Assembly (NCBI GenBank): GCA_023228825.1 | Contig: JALOAL010000002.1 | Location: forward strand, 124,001 to 188,000 | Direction: 5' to 3' | Source: Dehalococcoidia bacterium | GTDB lineage: Bacteria; Chloroflexota; Dehalococcoidia; UBA2979 | DNA: 64,000 bases | Shown here: positions 56,945-64,000 of the stretch, piece after piece | How the letters are laid out: the number at the start of each line of letters is the position of its first letter | Numbering within the stretch: the first letter of the stretch is position 1 | The notes under the pieces: model-generated | What the model saw: only the letters and a program-made list of their open reading frames with translations | Told to the model about the DNA's origin: nothing | Databases searched by the model: none | Made by a program: the position numbers and the translations under genes

Positions 56945-58225
56945 ATGACGCTCCTCGACCTGTCGGTCGTGACGCAATCGCTGGTGCGCTACCTCGACGC
57001 CAGCGTGCGCAGTTCTCCCGGTTGGTCTGCGGGCCTCTCGCTGACGGTCACGCCGGAGCCGCCGGACCGCCTCGCGGGGGACCGGGTGCTGGGGCTCTAC
57101 CTCTACCACGTCTCGGAGGATCCCTCGCTCCGGAACGAGGGCATGCGCTCGTCCGAGTACCCGCCCGTCCGCTACCAGCCGATGCCGCTGCGACTCCACT
57201 ACCAGTTGGTCGCCCATAGTGACCTGGACGGGGACGAGGCGACTTATACAGAGCAGCGTATGTTCGGCATCGCCATGAAGGCGCTGCACGACACGCCGGT
57301 GATCACGGACGCCACCGTCGTGGACGGCACGCCCGCCTTCCCGCCGGGATCCGAGATCGTGGAGAGCGACAACCGCCTTCGTATCGAGTTGCAGCAGGTC
57401 AGCCGCGAGGAGGCTCGGGCGGCCTGGCAAGCGGATCAGACGCCGACCCGGCTCGCCGCGTATTACCTCGTGTCCGTGGTGCTGCTCGAAGCGGAGGAGC
57501 CGCGCAGGCGTCCGGGCCGAGTGCTCACGCCGGGCGTCCAGGTCTTCACGCTGGGCGCACCGCGGCTTGCCAGCAGCGTGACGAGCCTGAGGATCACCCG
57601 CCCGGGCGGCGAGGAGGGCACGGTTCAGGTGCGCCCCGCGCAGGCGCCGCCAGGCGCCACCGTGACGTTCGAGGGCGGCTCGCTGGGCGGCGGGACGCTC
57701 TCCTTCCTCCTGCGGGCGCCCCACTGGGACGCGCCTATCGCGGTAGACACGCTCGCATGGCAACTCCGGCACAGCGACTCGCAGGTCAGCGTCCAGGTGC
57801 GGGAGACGGCTGGCGGCGAGGACGTGCTGCCGGGCGCCCACGGCGCGATCGTGGAGCGCACGGCGACACGTGCGATGCCGGACGGCACACCTCGTGACTT
57901 CGTGCACCGCTCGAACGAAGCGCCGTTCATGATCCTGCCGCGCATCGACGCGGTGAGCACACCCAGCGCGTCCGGCGTGTTTTCTGTGACCGGCCACCGC
58001 TTCCAGCACCCGGCCCTGGCGACGGACGCCGTCTCCGTCCTCGTGGCGGACGGGCTGCTCGAGGCGGGGAGCGCGGGTTCACTGGCGTCCGGCGAGTTCG
58101 CGGTCACCGGCCCCAACACGATCGAGGTGCGCCTGCCCTCGGGCCTGGCGTCTGGACGTGAGGCGCCGGTGCGGGTCTTCGTGAACGGTGCGGAGTCGCT
58201 ACCTCGCTGGGTCGTCGTGCCGTGA
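56945..58225 (+). CDS. DUF4255/Pvc16-type eCIS protein (Afp16-like cap) with IPT-like C-terminus
   Basis: A 426-residue protein from ATG 56945 with GGAGG upstream. The N-terminal 190 residues are a DUF4255/Pvc16_N domain: LDLSVVTQSLVRYLDASVRS, LTVTPEPPDRLAGDRVLGLY, YHVSEDPSLRNEGM, MPLRLHYQLVAHS and TEQRMFGIAMKALHDTPVI. In Afp/PVC particles this protein caps the tube and sheath and sets their length. The remainder has beta-sandwich repeats, the last one like an IPT/TIG domain (FSVTGHRFQHPALATDAVSV, then VFVNGAESLPRWVVVP). The next gene overlaps it (GTGA), as expected in an eCIS operon. Confidence 0.85.
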   Translation: MTLLDLSVVTQSLVRYLDASVRSSPGWSAGLSLTVTPEPPDRLAGDRVLGLYLYHVSEDPSLRNEGMRSSEYPPVRYQPMPLRLHYQLVAHSDLDGDEATYTEQRMFGIAMKALHDTPVITDATVVDGTPAFPPGSEIVESDNRLRIELQQVSREEARAAWQADQTPTRLAAYYLVSVVLLEAEEPRRRPGRVLTPGVQVFTLGAPRLASSVTSLRITRPGGEEGTVQVRPAQAPPGATVTFEGGSLGGGTLSFLLRAPHWDAPIAVDTLAWQLRHSDSQVSVQVRETAGGEDVLPGAHGAIVERTATRAMPDGTPRDFVHRSNEAPFMILPRIDAVSTPSASGVFSVTGHRFQHPALATDAVSVLVADGLLEAGSAGSLASGEFAVTGPNTIEVRLPSGLASGREAPVRVFVNGAESLPRWVVVP

Positions 58226-60357
58226 CGGCTACGCGCGCGCGACGGGAGGTCCCAGCACCACCCTCCGCTATCACCATCGGCGAAGACCCAGATCGCTCCG
58301 GCGGGGAGGTAGACCGCGCGGCGCTCGACCTGGCGCTGCGGCGCGTGCGTGCGTATGCACGCCGACGCGTGGCCTGGCTGCGCCACGTGTGGGACGAGGA
58401 GCAGGCGGCGCCCGTCCTTGGCCTGGTCACCCACGTCGAGATCGACTCGGTGCTCCTCGACCGCGATGCCCCCGCGCGGGAGGCTGCCTGGCGCGACGCT
58501 GACCCCGAGGCGCGGCGGCTCGAGGCGGAGATCGCGGTGCTGGACGACGCACGCGAGGCGGACGCCACCTCCAGGCTGGCGCGCCTGCGCAGCACCTTCC
58601 AACTTGACCAGCGCGAGGCCGACCTCCTGGACCTGCTGCTCACCGTGGAACTCGAACCGGCCATGGCCCGCGTATGCGCGTACCTCCAGGACGACGCGAC
58701 GCTGCGGTACCCCAGCGCGTCCCTTGCCTGGCGGCTGTTCGGCCATGGGCGGACGCTGCGAGGGCCGGGCGAGGCGCTCCTGCGCTGGGGGCTGGTGACC
58801 GAGCACCCACAACGCGCCGGCGAACCGCCCGCGCTGACCCTCGATCCGGAGATCGTCTCGTGGCTTGCGGGTGTCGAGGACGCCGCCGAGGGTGGGGAGG
58901 ATCCGCCCGCGCCGCTCCCGTCGTGGCCTGTCGCCGAGACCGTGGAGTGGGTGCGCGCCGCGACGTCACGAGGCGCGCCCGTACGTGTGGCCGTCGCTGG
59001 CATGCCCGGCGTGGGGCGGCGGACGTTCCTCCGGGAGTGCGCGGCGCACCTCGGACGCCCGATCCTCGTGGCGGACAGCACCGGCGTACCGGAGGCAGAG
59101 TGGCCCACGGTCGCGCGTCGGATCGCGCGTCGTGCGCTGCTGCGGGGCGCCTCCGTGGCGTGGGCGGGACCGCTGGCGACGTCTCCGCCGCACCTGCCGC
59201 CCGCCGGCGGGGACGATGCAGCACCGAGCGTGGAGTGGGCGATCATGGAGTCAGGCGCTCCGGCCCCCGGACGGTCCGAGGGCGACCGTGGCGTGGTCGA
59301 GCACCACGTCTCCCTCGCGCTCCCGTCACTGGCCGAGCGTGAGGCCCTCTGGCGTGACCTGGTACCACGGGCGGCCGGCTGGCCGGCGGAGGCGCTGTCC
59401 TCGCTCGCCGCCCGTTTCCGTGTCACCCCGGGAGAGATCGCGACCGTGGCGCGACAGGCGCCCTCGACGCCGGCGGAGGCGGAGCGCCTGGTGAGGGCGG
59501 GAGCGCGCGACCAGATCGGCGGCCTCGCGGAGGTCGTCGCGTGTCCGTTCACCTGGGACGACCTCGTGGTGCCGGACCTCGCGCGGACGCAACTCGGCGA
59601 GTTGCAGTTCGCGGCGGAGGCGCGGCCCCGGCTCTGGGAGCGACCGGAGGCGCGACGGCTGTTCCCGGGCGGTCGGGGCCTCCTCGCGCTGTTCAGCGGG
59701 CCGCCCGGTACCGGCAAGACCATGGCGTCGCAGGTACTGGCCGCCAGCCTGGGCGTGGACCTGGTGCGCATCGACCTGTCACAGATCGTCTCGAAGTACG
59801 TCGGCGAGACCTCGCAGAACCTGGACCGTGTGTTGCAGCGCGCCGAGCGCCTGGACGTGGTGCTCCTCTTTGACGAGGGGGACGCCATCTTCGGGCGCCG
59901 TACCGAGGTGAAGGACGCGCACGACCGCTACGCGAATACGGACACGGCCTACCTCCTGCAGGCGATCGAGCAATACCCCGGCCTTGCCGTGCTCGCGACC
60001 AACCGCAAGGCCGACATCGACCCGGCCTTCCTGCGGCGCTTCCGGTTCATCGTGGAGTTCGAAAAGCCGGGTGCGGCGGAACGGGCGCGCATCTGGGAGC
60101 GTGTCCTGCGCGAACTGGCCGGCGAAGGGGCCTGGGGACGCCTTGCGGATGGCGTCGCTGCCGTCGCCGCAAGCGTGGAGGCGACGGGTGCGCAGATCAA
60201 GTTCGCGGTGCTGAGCGCGCTGCTGCTGGCCGAGCAAGACGGGGAGGACCTGGCCTTCCGGCACCTGATCGCGGGACTCGCACGCGAATTGCAGAAGGAC
60301 GGCCGCCCGTTCGGTGAGCGAGAACAGGCGCGCCTCCTGCGCGCGGCAGGGCCGTGA
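58222..60357 (+). CDS. eCIS-associated AAA+ ATPase (Afp15/Pvc15-like)
   Basis: A 711-residue ATPase starting GTG 58222. An N-terminal helical region is followed by a degenerate AAA-like module (about 255-450; GMPGVGRRTFLREC, with Arg instead of the Walker A Lys and no clear Walker B). A canonical AAA+ module follows from about residue 450, with Walker A SGPPGTGKTMASQVLA at about 493, Walker B VVLLFDEGDAIFG, sensor LATNRKADIDPAFLRRFRF and the second region ATGAQIKFAVLSALLLAE. In eCIS loci this ATPase is needed for particle assembly or release. It overlaps both neighbours by 4 bp. Confidence 0.88.
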   Translation: MTATRARREVPAPPSAITIGEDPDRSGGEVDRAALDLALRRVRAYARRRVAWLRHVWDEEQAAPVLGLVTHVEIDSVLLDRDAPAREAAWRDADPEARRLEAEIAVLDDAREADATSRLARLRSTFQLDQREADLLDLLLTVELEPAMARVCAYLQDDATLRYPSASLAWRLFGHGRTLRGPGEALLRWGLVTEHPQRAGEPPALTLDPEIVSWLAGVEDAAEGGEDPPAPLPSWPVAETVEWVRAATSRGAPVRVAVAGMPGVGRRTFLRECAAHLGRPILVADSTGVPEAEWPTVARRIARRALLRGASVAWAGPLATSPPHLPPAGGDDAAPSVEWAIMESGAPAPGRSEGDRGVVEHHVSLALPSLAEREALWRDLVPRAAGWPAEALSSLAARFRVTPGEIATVARQAPSTPAEAERLVRAGARDQIGGLAEVVACPFTWDDLVVPDLARTQLGELQFAAEARPRLWERPEARRLFPGGRGLLALFSGPPGTGKTMASQVLAASLGVDLVRIDLSQIVSKYVGETSQNLDRVLQRAERLDVVLLFDEGDAIFGRRTEVKDAHDRYANTDTAYLLQAIEQYPGLAVLATNRKADIDPAFLRRFRFIVEFEKPGAAERARIWERVLRELAGEGAWGRLADGVAAVAASVEATGAQIKFAVLSALLLAEQDGEDLAFRHLIAGLARELQKDGRPFGEREQARLLRAAGP

Positions 60358-63300
60358 CCTCCGCATCGCGCGGGCCTCGGTCCACCTCGGCTGGAGGGCC
60401 CGCGCAGATGGGGCAGCAGGTTGCGCAGCACGCGGCGGGCAGGGCCGCGCCACGTCCGGCCACCGCCGGTCGCCGCCTGGCCCCCGCGCCTCGAGGGGCG
60501 CCCGCGCTCCAGGGTGTGCTGGGCAACCATGGCGCCTTGCGGCGACCGGACGCCGCGGAGCACGAGGCGCGCCACACCGCGCGACGCGTAGCCGCGGGCC
60601 TGTCCGCCCCCGCCTCCGTCCGCGAGCGCGGCGCATCGAGCCCCCTCGGCGCGTGGACGTCGCCGCTGGGCGCCGGTGCGCCACTGCCGGCGCTGATCCT
60701 CGCGGCCATGGAGGCGGCACTGGGCGCGGACTTCGGCAGCGTGCGCATCCACGCCGGCGCACGCGCTGCGGAACATGCCCGCGCGTCACGAGCGCGCGCG
60801 GTCACCACCGGGGAGCACATCGCGTTCGCGCATGGCATGTACCGTCCGGAGACCTCGGACGGGCGCATGCTGATTGCGCACGAGTTGACGCACGTCATGC
60901 AGCAGCGGGCGCGCGGCGTGGTCCGTCCCCAGTTCGACGATGACGACGACCTCGTGGCCCCGAGCACGCCTGATGCGACGACCGCGACCGGCGCGCACGC
61001 GGACCCGCCGATCCACCTCCGCGTGGACATGCGTGGCGTCACGGTCAGCAGCCCGGGGCGCCGCTATGACCGAGGCAAGCAGAAGCCCCCGCAGTTGATG
61101 GCCCTGCTCCTCCGTCGCCTGGTCACGGACTACGAGCCGGGACTGGAGGACGAACTGCTGGCGCGGCTCCCGGACGATGATCGCGTGCGGCGCTTCGGGG
61201 ACCTGGCGAGCGAGCGGGAGGCCGGCGAGGACGACCGCATGCCGGACGTCTTTGTCGAGTTGGGCCCGCTGGGGATCATGCTGCGCACGCTGGAGGAACT
61301 GGGGCACCCGCACTTCACCCTGACGGACGAGCAGTGGCGCATCCTGGGCCTGGGCAGCACGAGCGCCGAGTGGTGGAACCGCAACCCGTGGCTACACGAG
61401 GACTATCCCTGGTACACAGGCCGGTTGTTTATGAGCCACGTGGCCCAGCATGGGCAACTGGTGGCGGACATGGAAACGGCGGAGACGCCGCTGGCGTACC
61501 TGGACGCCGAACTCGTCTTCACGAACCACCTGATGGAGGCCATTGGCCTGATGGAGGAGGTGCGCCTTGACCCGGCGCTCGCAGAGCATCCGGTGGCGGG
61601 TGGGGTCTGGAGGGCCATCTGGGGTGAGCCGGGAGAGTCGCCTTCCGCAGAGGTGAAGCGGCCGGACCTCGCGGTCCAACTGATGTCCTACTACTGGATG
61701 CAGCGCGCCCTGGGACGCCAGGCGACCGTCAATGCGGAGCGGCGCGCCGAGTTCATGCAGCGTTTCACGAGGTGGCTGCTCCGCGTCGCGCCCTCGGTGA
61801 CCGCCGGCGACGTGACGAGGCGTCTCCTCGAACAGCCGGCCCAGATCACGGATCCGCCGCACCCGGCGACGCTGCGGGCGTTCCCACCACCCCACGGCCC
61901 CGCCCGGGTGGTGCCGGCCGCGAAGGACCGTCGCTTCGAGTTCAACGTGGAGTTCCCAGACGCCCAGGCGGCCTTCGCCCATTACCAGTACGCATGGGAC
62001 GTCATCCGCTGGGAGTCGAGCCCGGGCCAGGAGCAGGCGGCGGTGGAGGAGGTGGCCGCCCGCGAGACCGACGCGGCGACGCGCACCGAGGGCGCAGAGC
62101 GGGCCAGGATCAGCGATGTGGTCGGCGCACGCCTCGGACGTGACCTCCGCGACGCGCGCACCGACATCGAACGTATCGAGGGCATGTTTGGACCGGCGGG
62201 GATCGTGGTGGCCACGCCGCTGTACCTGAACGCGCTGGTGCTGCGGCCGTTCGGCACGCTCATCGGGTCGATCGTGGACCTCGTGACGCTCTCGACGGGG
62301 CCGGGGCGGCGGGAACGTCCGATCCAGTTCCCGGAGCCCGGCGTGTTCGTGGTGCGCGTCTCCGCGGTCCCGGTGGTGGACGACCTGACGGAGGTCCGCC
62401 GTCCCCCCAGCGTGGCCTACGTGGCCGTCTTCGCGCAGGACGAGGCGGACTTCGCACGGGCGCAACTGGGCGAGGCCATCGACACCGCAGAGGCGCAGGA
62501 CGAGGCCCGCGCGCAGTACACGCAGACCCTGCGCGAACTGCTGGTAGACGAGAGCGACCCGGAATTGCAAGCCACGCTGATGCGGCTGCTGCGTGAGGCC
62601 GAGCGCGACGAGTCTTACTGGCCACGCCTCAGGGCCATGAAGGAGCGGCTGGACACTCGTATCACGGAGATCGACGCCGAACTCACGAGGTTGCGCGAGG
62701 AGCGTCCCTCCGTGGGAAGCGCTCGTGTAGAGGGTGACGCCGCGATCGCCGTGCTGCGCGCGGAACGCGAACGGATGAACGCGCAGCGGGACCAGTTGCA
62801 GCAGTTGCTGGCCATGCGCGCCGGCCGTGCGCGGGACTACCCGCAGTTGGGCTCCGCCCGGCCGCTCTACGTGGGCTTCGTCAGTGACGAGGGTGAGGCG
62901 CGGCAACTCACCATTGAGTGGGCCGCCCTCCACCCCCGGGAAGCCTCGATCAGCACGCGGCTGGCGGCGCCGAGTGGCTCGCACTTCGTCGTGCTGTCCG
63001 ACCACACCACCCAGAACGGCGGCATCGTTGAGGGCTATGGCGCCACGGAGGACGCGGCGATCGTGCACGCCGTCCGCTCCGTGCTGGAGAGCCGGTTCGG
63101 CTACGGCCGCGGCGAGGCCTCCATCCGCCTGCCGGGCGGAAGCACGCGCGACCTCCGCATTGAGCGCGACCTGCGTGCCTTGACGTCGGAGGCAATCGAG
63201 AACGTGTCGCTCGTGATCACGGTCGCAGCCGTCGCCGCCGCTCCGTTCACCACCGGCGCATCGCTCTTGATCCTCGTGCCGGTCGGCATCGTCGGGGGCG

Positions 63301-64000
63301 GACACGCGGCGTACCGCATGTACACGCGCTACGAGGCGAGCACCTTGCGATGGGATCTCCAGACGGCCATGGACATCGTGGACATCGTGGGGGCCGCGGT
63401 GCAGGCCGGCGCCGCCATTCGCAGCGTGCGCGCCGGGATGCAGGCCGCCCGGTTCGGCCGCGTGCTGGCCGTCACCTACGAGTTCGCCGAGGACGGCGCG
63501 GGCTACATCCTGCTGGGCCTGCAGTTGGAGAAGCAACTCAAGGACATCGCGGACAGCCAGACGATGTCGGAGGGCGAGAAGCGCGCTCGCCGCGTGATGG
63601 CGCTGGGTTCCGCCATGCTGGAGGCCGGCCTCATGGTGGGCCAGCGCGTGTTCAAGCAGGGCGCGGACGACCTCCGCGCAGCCCGCGAAGAACTCGGCGC
63701 CCTCACCGTCGAGTCCACGGCCGACGCCAGCACCGACAGCGCCACGGCCCCGACGGACTCGGCGACACCCGCGCCCGTCGACACCGCCTCGCCCGCGCCT
63801 GAGACCACGCCCCCCGAGGCACGCCCGTCCGAGGCCAGGGCCGTGGAAGCACCGGCACCGGAGACGCGCCCGTCCGAGGCCAGGCCGACGGAAGCGCCGG
63901 CGCCCGAGGTCGCTACACCAGAGACGGCAACGCCCGCGCCGGCGACAGCCGAGGCCGCCCGCCCCGAGGCCGCCCCTTCCGAGGCCGCCTCGGTTGAGTC
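60354..64000 (+). CDS. Giant DUF4157 (eCIS core domain) protein with HExxH motif, partial
   Basis: The frame opens at GTG 60354 in an overlap with the ATPase stop and runs without a stop to the window end, so at least 1215 residues. An Arg/Ala-rich N-terminus leads to the DUF4157 domain (about 120-185): MEAALGADFGSVRIHAGARA, AFAHGMYRPETSDGRMLIAH, and ELTHVMQQ, with His176-Glu177 and His180 forming a zinc-protease HExxH. Next comes a long region of unrecognised folds, then a coiled coil (about 765-825), hydrophobic segments (about 950-985, VSLVITVAAVAAAPFTTGAS) and, from about residue 1120, a low-complexity Pro/Ala/Glu/Thr tail with EARPSEAR-like steps. DUF4157 marks eCIS cargo or core proteins. 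A toxin domain may lie beyond the edge. Confidence 0.85.
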   Translation, partial: MTSASRGPRSTSAGGPAQMGQQVAQHAAGRAAPRPATAGRRLAPAPRGAPALQGVLGNHGALRRPDAAEHEARHTARRVAAGLSAPASVRERGASSPLGAWTSPLGAGAPLPALILAAMEAALGADFGSVRIHAGARAAEHARASRARAVTTGEHIAFAHGMYRPETSDGRMLIAHELTHVMQQRARGVVRPQFDDDDDLVAPSTPDATTATGAHADPPIHLRVDMRGVTVSSPGRRYDRGKQKPPQLMALLLRRLVTDYEPGLEDELLARLPDDDRVRRFGDLASEREAGEDDRMPDVFVELGPLGIMLRTLEELGHPHFTLTDEQWRILGLGSTSAEWWNRNPWLHEDYPWYTGRLFMSHVAQHGQLVADMETAETPLAYLDAELVFTNHLMEAIGLMEEVRLDPALAEHPVAGGVWRAIWGEPGESPSAEVKRPDLAVQLMSYYWMQRALGRQATVNAERRAEFMQRFTRWLLRVAPSVTAGDVTRRLLEQPAQITDPPHPATLRAFPPPHGPARVVPAAKDRRFEFNVEFPDAQAAFAHYQYAWDVIRWESSPGQEQAAVEEVAARETDAATRTEGAERARISDVVGARLGRDLRDARTDIERIEGMFGPAGIVVATPLYLNALVLRPFGTLIGSIVDLVTLSTGPGRRERPIQFPEPGVFVVRVSAVPVVDDLTEVRRPPSVAYVAVFAQDEADFARAQLGEAIDTAEAQDEARAQYTQTLRELLVDESDPELQATLMRLLREAERDESYWPRLRAMKERLDTRITEIDAELTRLREERPSVGSARVEGDAAIAVLRAERERMNAQRDQLQQLLAMRAGRARDYPQLGSARPLYVGFVSDEGEARQLTIEWAALHPREASISTRLAAPSGSHFVVLSDHTTQNGGIVEGYGATEDAAIVHAVRSVLESRFGYGRGEASIRLPGGSTRDLRIERDLRALTSEAIENVSLVITVAAVAAAPFTTGASLLILVPVGIVGGGHAAYRMYTRYEASTLRWDLQTAMDIVDIVGAAVQAGAAIRSVRAGMQAARFGRVLAVTYEFAEDGAGYILLGLQLEKQLKDIADSQTMSEGEKRARRVMALGSAMLEAGLMVGQRVFKQGADDLRAAREELGALTVESTADASTDSATAPTDSATPAPVDTASPAPETTPPEARPSEARAVEAPAPETRPSEARPTEAPAPEVATPETATPAPATAEAARPEAAPSEAASVE

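Noticed and set aside
56796..56948. A 50-codon GTG-started frame whose stop overlaps the Pvc16-type start.
   Set aside because: Arg/Pro-rich composition and a weak ribosome-binding site look like chance in GC-rich DNA; the Pvc16-type gene has its own GGAGG.
61392..63536. A 714-codon frame on the minus strand.
   Set aside because: It lies opposite the DUF4157 frame, which starts in a GTGA overlap, holds a recognisable domain and has strong third-position GC. The minus frame is a shadow typical of high-GC DNA.
56945..64000. Possible prophage tail or type VI secretion cluster.
   Set aside because: DUF4255, the Afp15-like ATPase and DUF4157 point to an extracellular contractile injection system; no integrase, portal, terminase or TssB/C-like genes are present.

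Overview
The window is high-GC DNA, apparently from a Chloroflexota bacterium. The Dehalococcoidia/Tepidiformia or Thermomicrobia side of that phylum is my inference. It rests on Tat-secreted lipoprotein solute-binding proteins, a Tad pilus operon with no secretin gene (as expected for a one-membrane cell), many CaiB/crotonase genes, a large CRISPR array and a CDP-inositol osmolyte-type gene pair. I saw no rRNA, tRNA, insertion sequence or phage structural gene. Coding density is high, and many genes overlap by 4 bp (ATGA or GTGA).

Layout. 1-3.9 kb: divergent siderophore/heme uptake genes (two FecCD permeases, a binding protein and a siderophore-interacting reductase). 3.9-4.3 kb: a scar pseudogene joining pieces of a response regulator and a phosphotransferase gene. 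4.4-10.5 kb: a sulfate-ester module (formylglycine-generating enzyme plus SulP, convergent with arylsulfatase plus a bile-acid-type symporter). 10.8-15.2 kb: a CRISPR array of 29 repeats with cas4-cas1-cas2 but no interference genes. 15.5-20.4 kb: an NSS-family transporter, a small unknown protein and a large LuxR-type regulator. 20.4-28.0 kb: a peptide-type ABC transporter without an ATPase gene, followed by crotonase, CaiB, crotonase and DUF169 genes. 28.1-32.2 kb: histidine kinase and response regulator, an exported Ser-Asp repeat protein and an APH-like kinase. 32.2-40.3 kb: the Tad pilus operon. 41-43.5 kb: a PRC-barrel-like protein, a baeRF-type protein and a second response regulator. 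43.6-48.2 kb: asnB, a CDP-alcohol phosphotransferase, a HAD phosphatase, a c-di-AMP riboswitch and a CTP:inositol-phosphate cytidylyltransferase-like gene. 48.4-56.6 kb: a LacI regulator, a CaiB pair, a crotonase and a second ABC transporter without an ATPase gene, mirroring the 20-28 kb cluster. 56.9-64 kb: the start of an extracellular contractile injection system (eCIS) locus, with a Pvc16-type cap protein, a AAA+ ATPase and a giant DUF4157 (HExxH) protein that runs off the end.

The most notable points are the c-di-AMP riboswitch placed before a CDP-inositol synthesis gene, the eCIS locus with its giant DUF4157 protein, and the CRISPR adaptation module standing without effectors, with a clean repeat-variant switch and a 44-bp perfect palindrome between cas1 and cas2. 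A further point is two collinear, reciprocally decayed copies of an RR-APH-FGE region at 3.9-5.4 kb and 28-41 kb. None of these could be tested by database search here; the calls rest on motifs, gene order and hand alignment.
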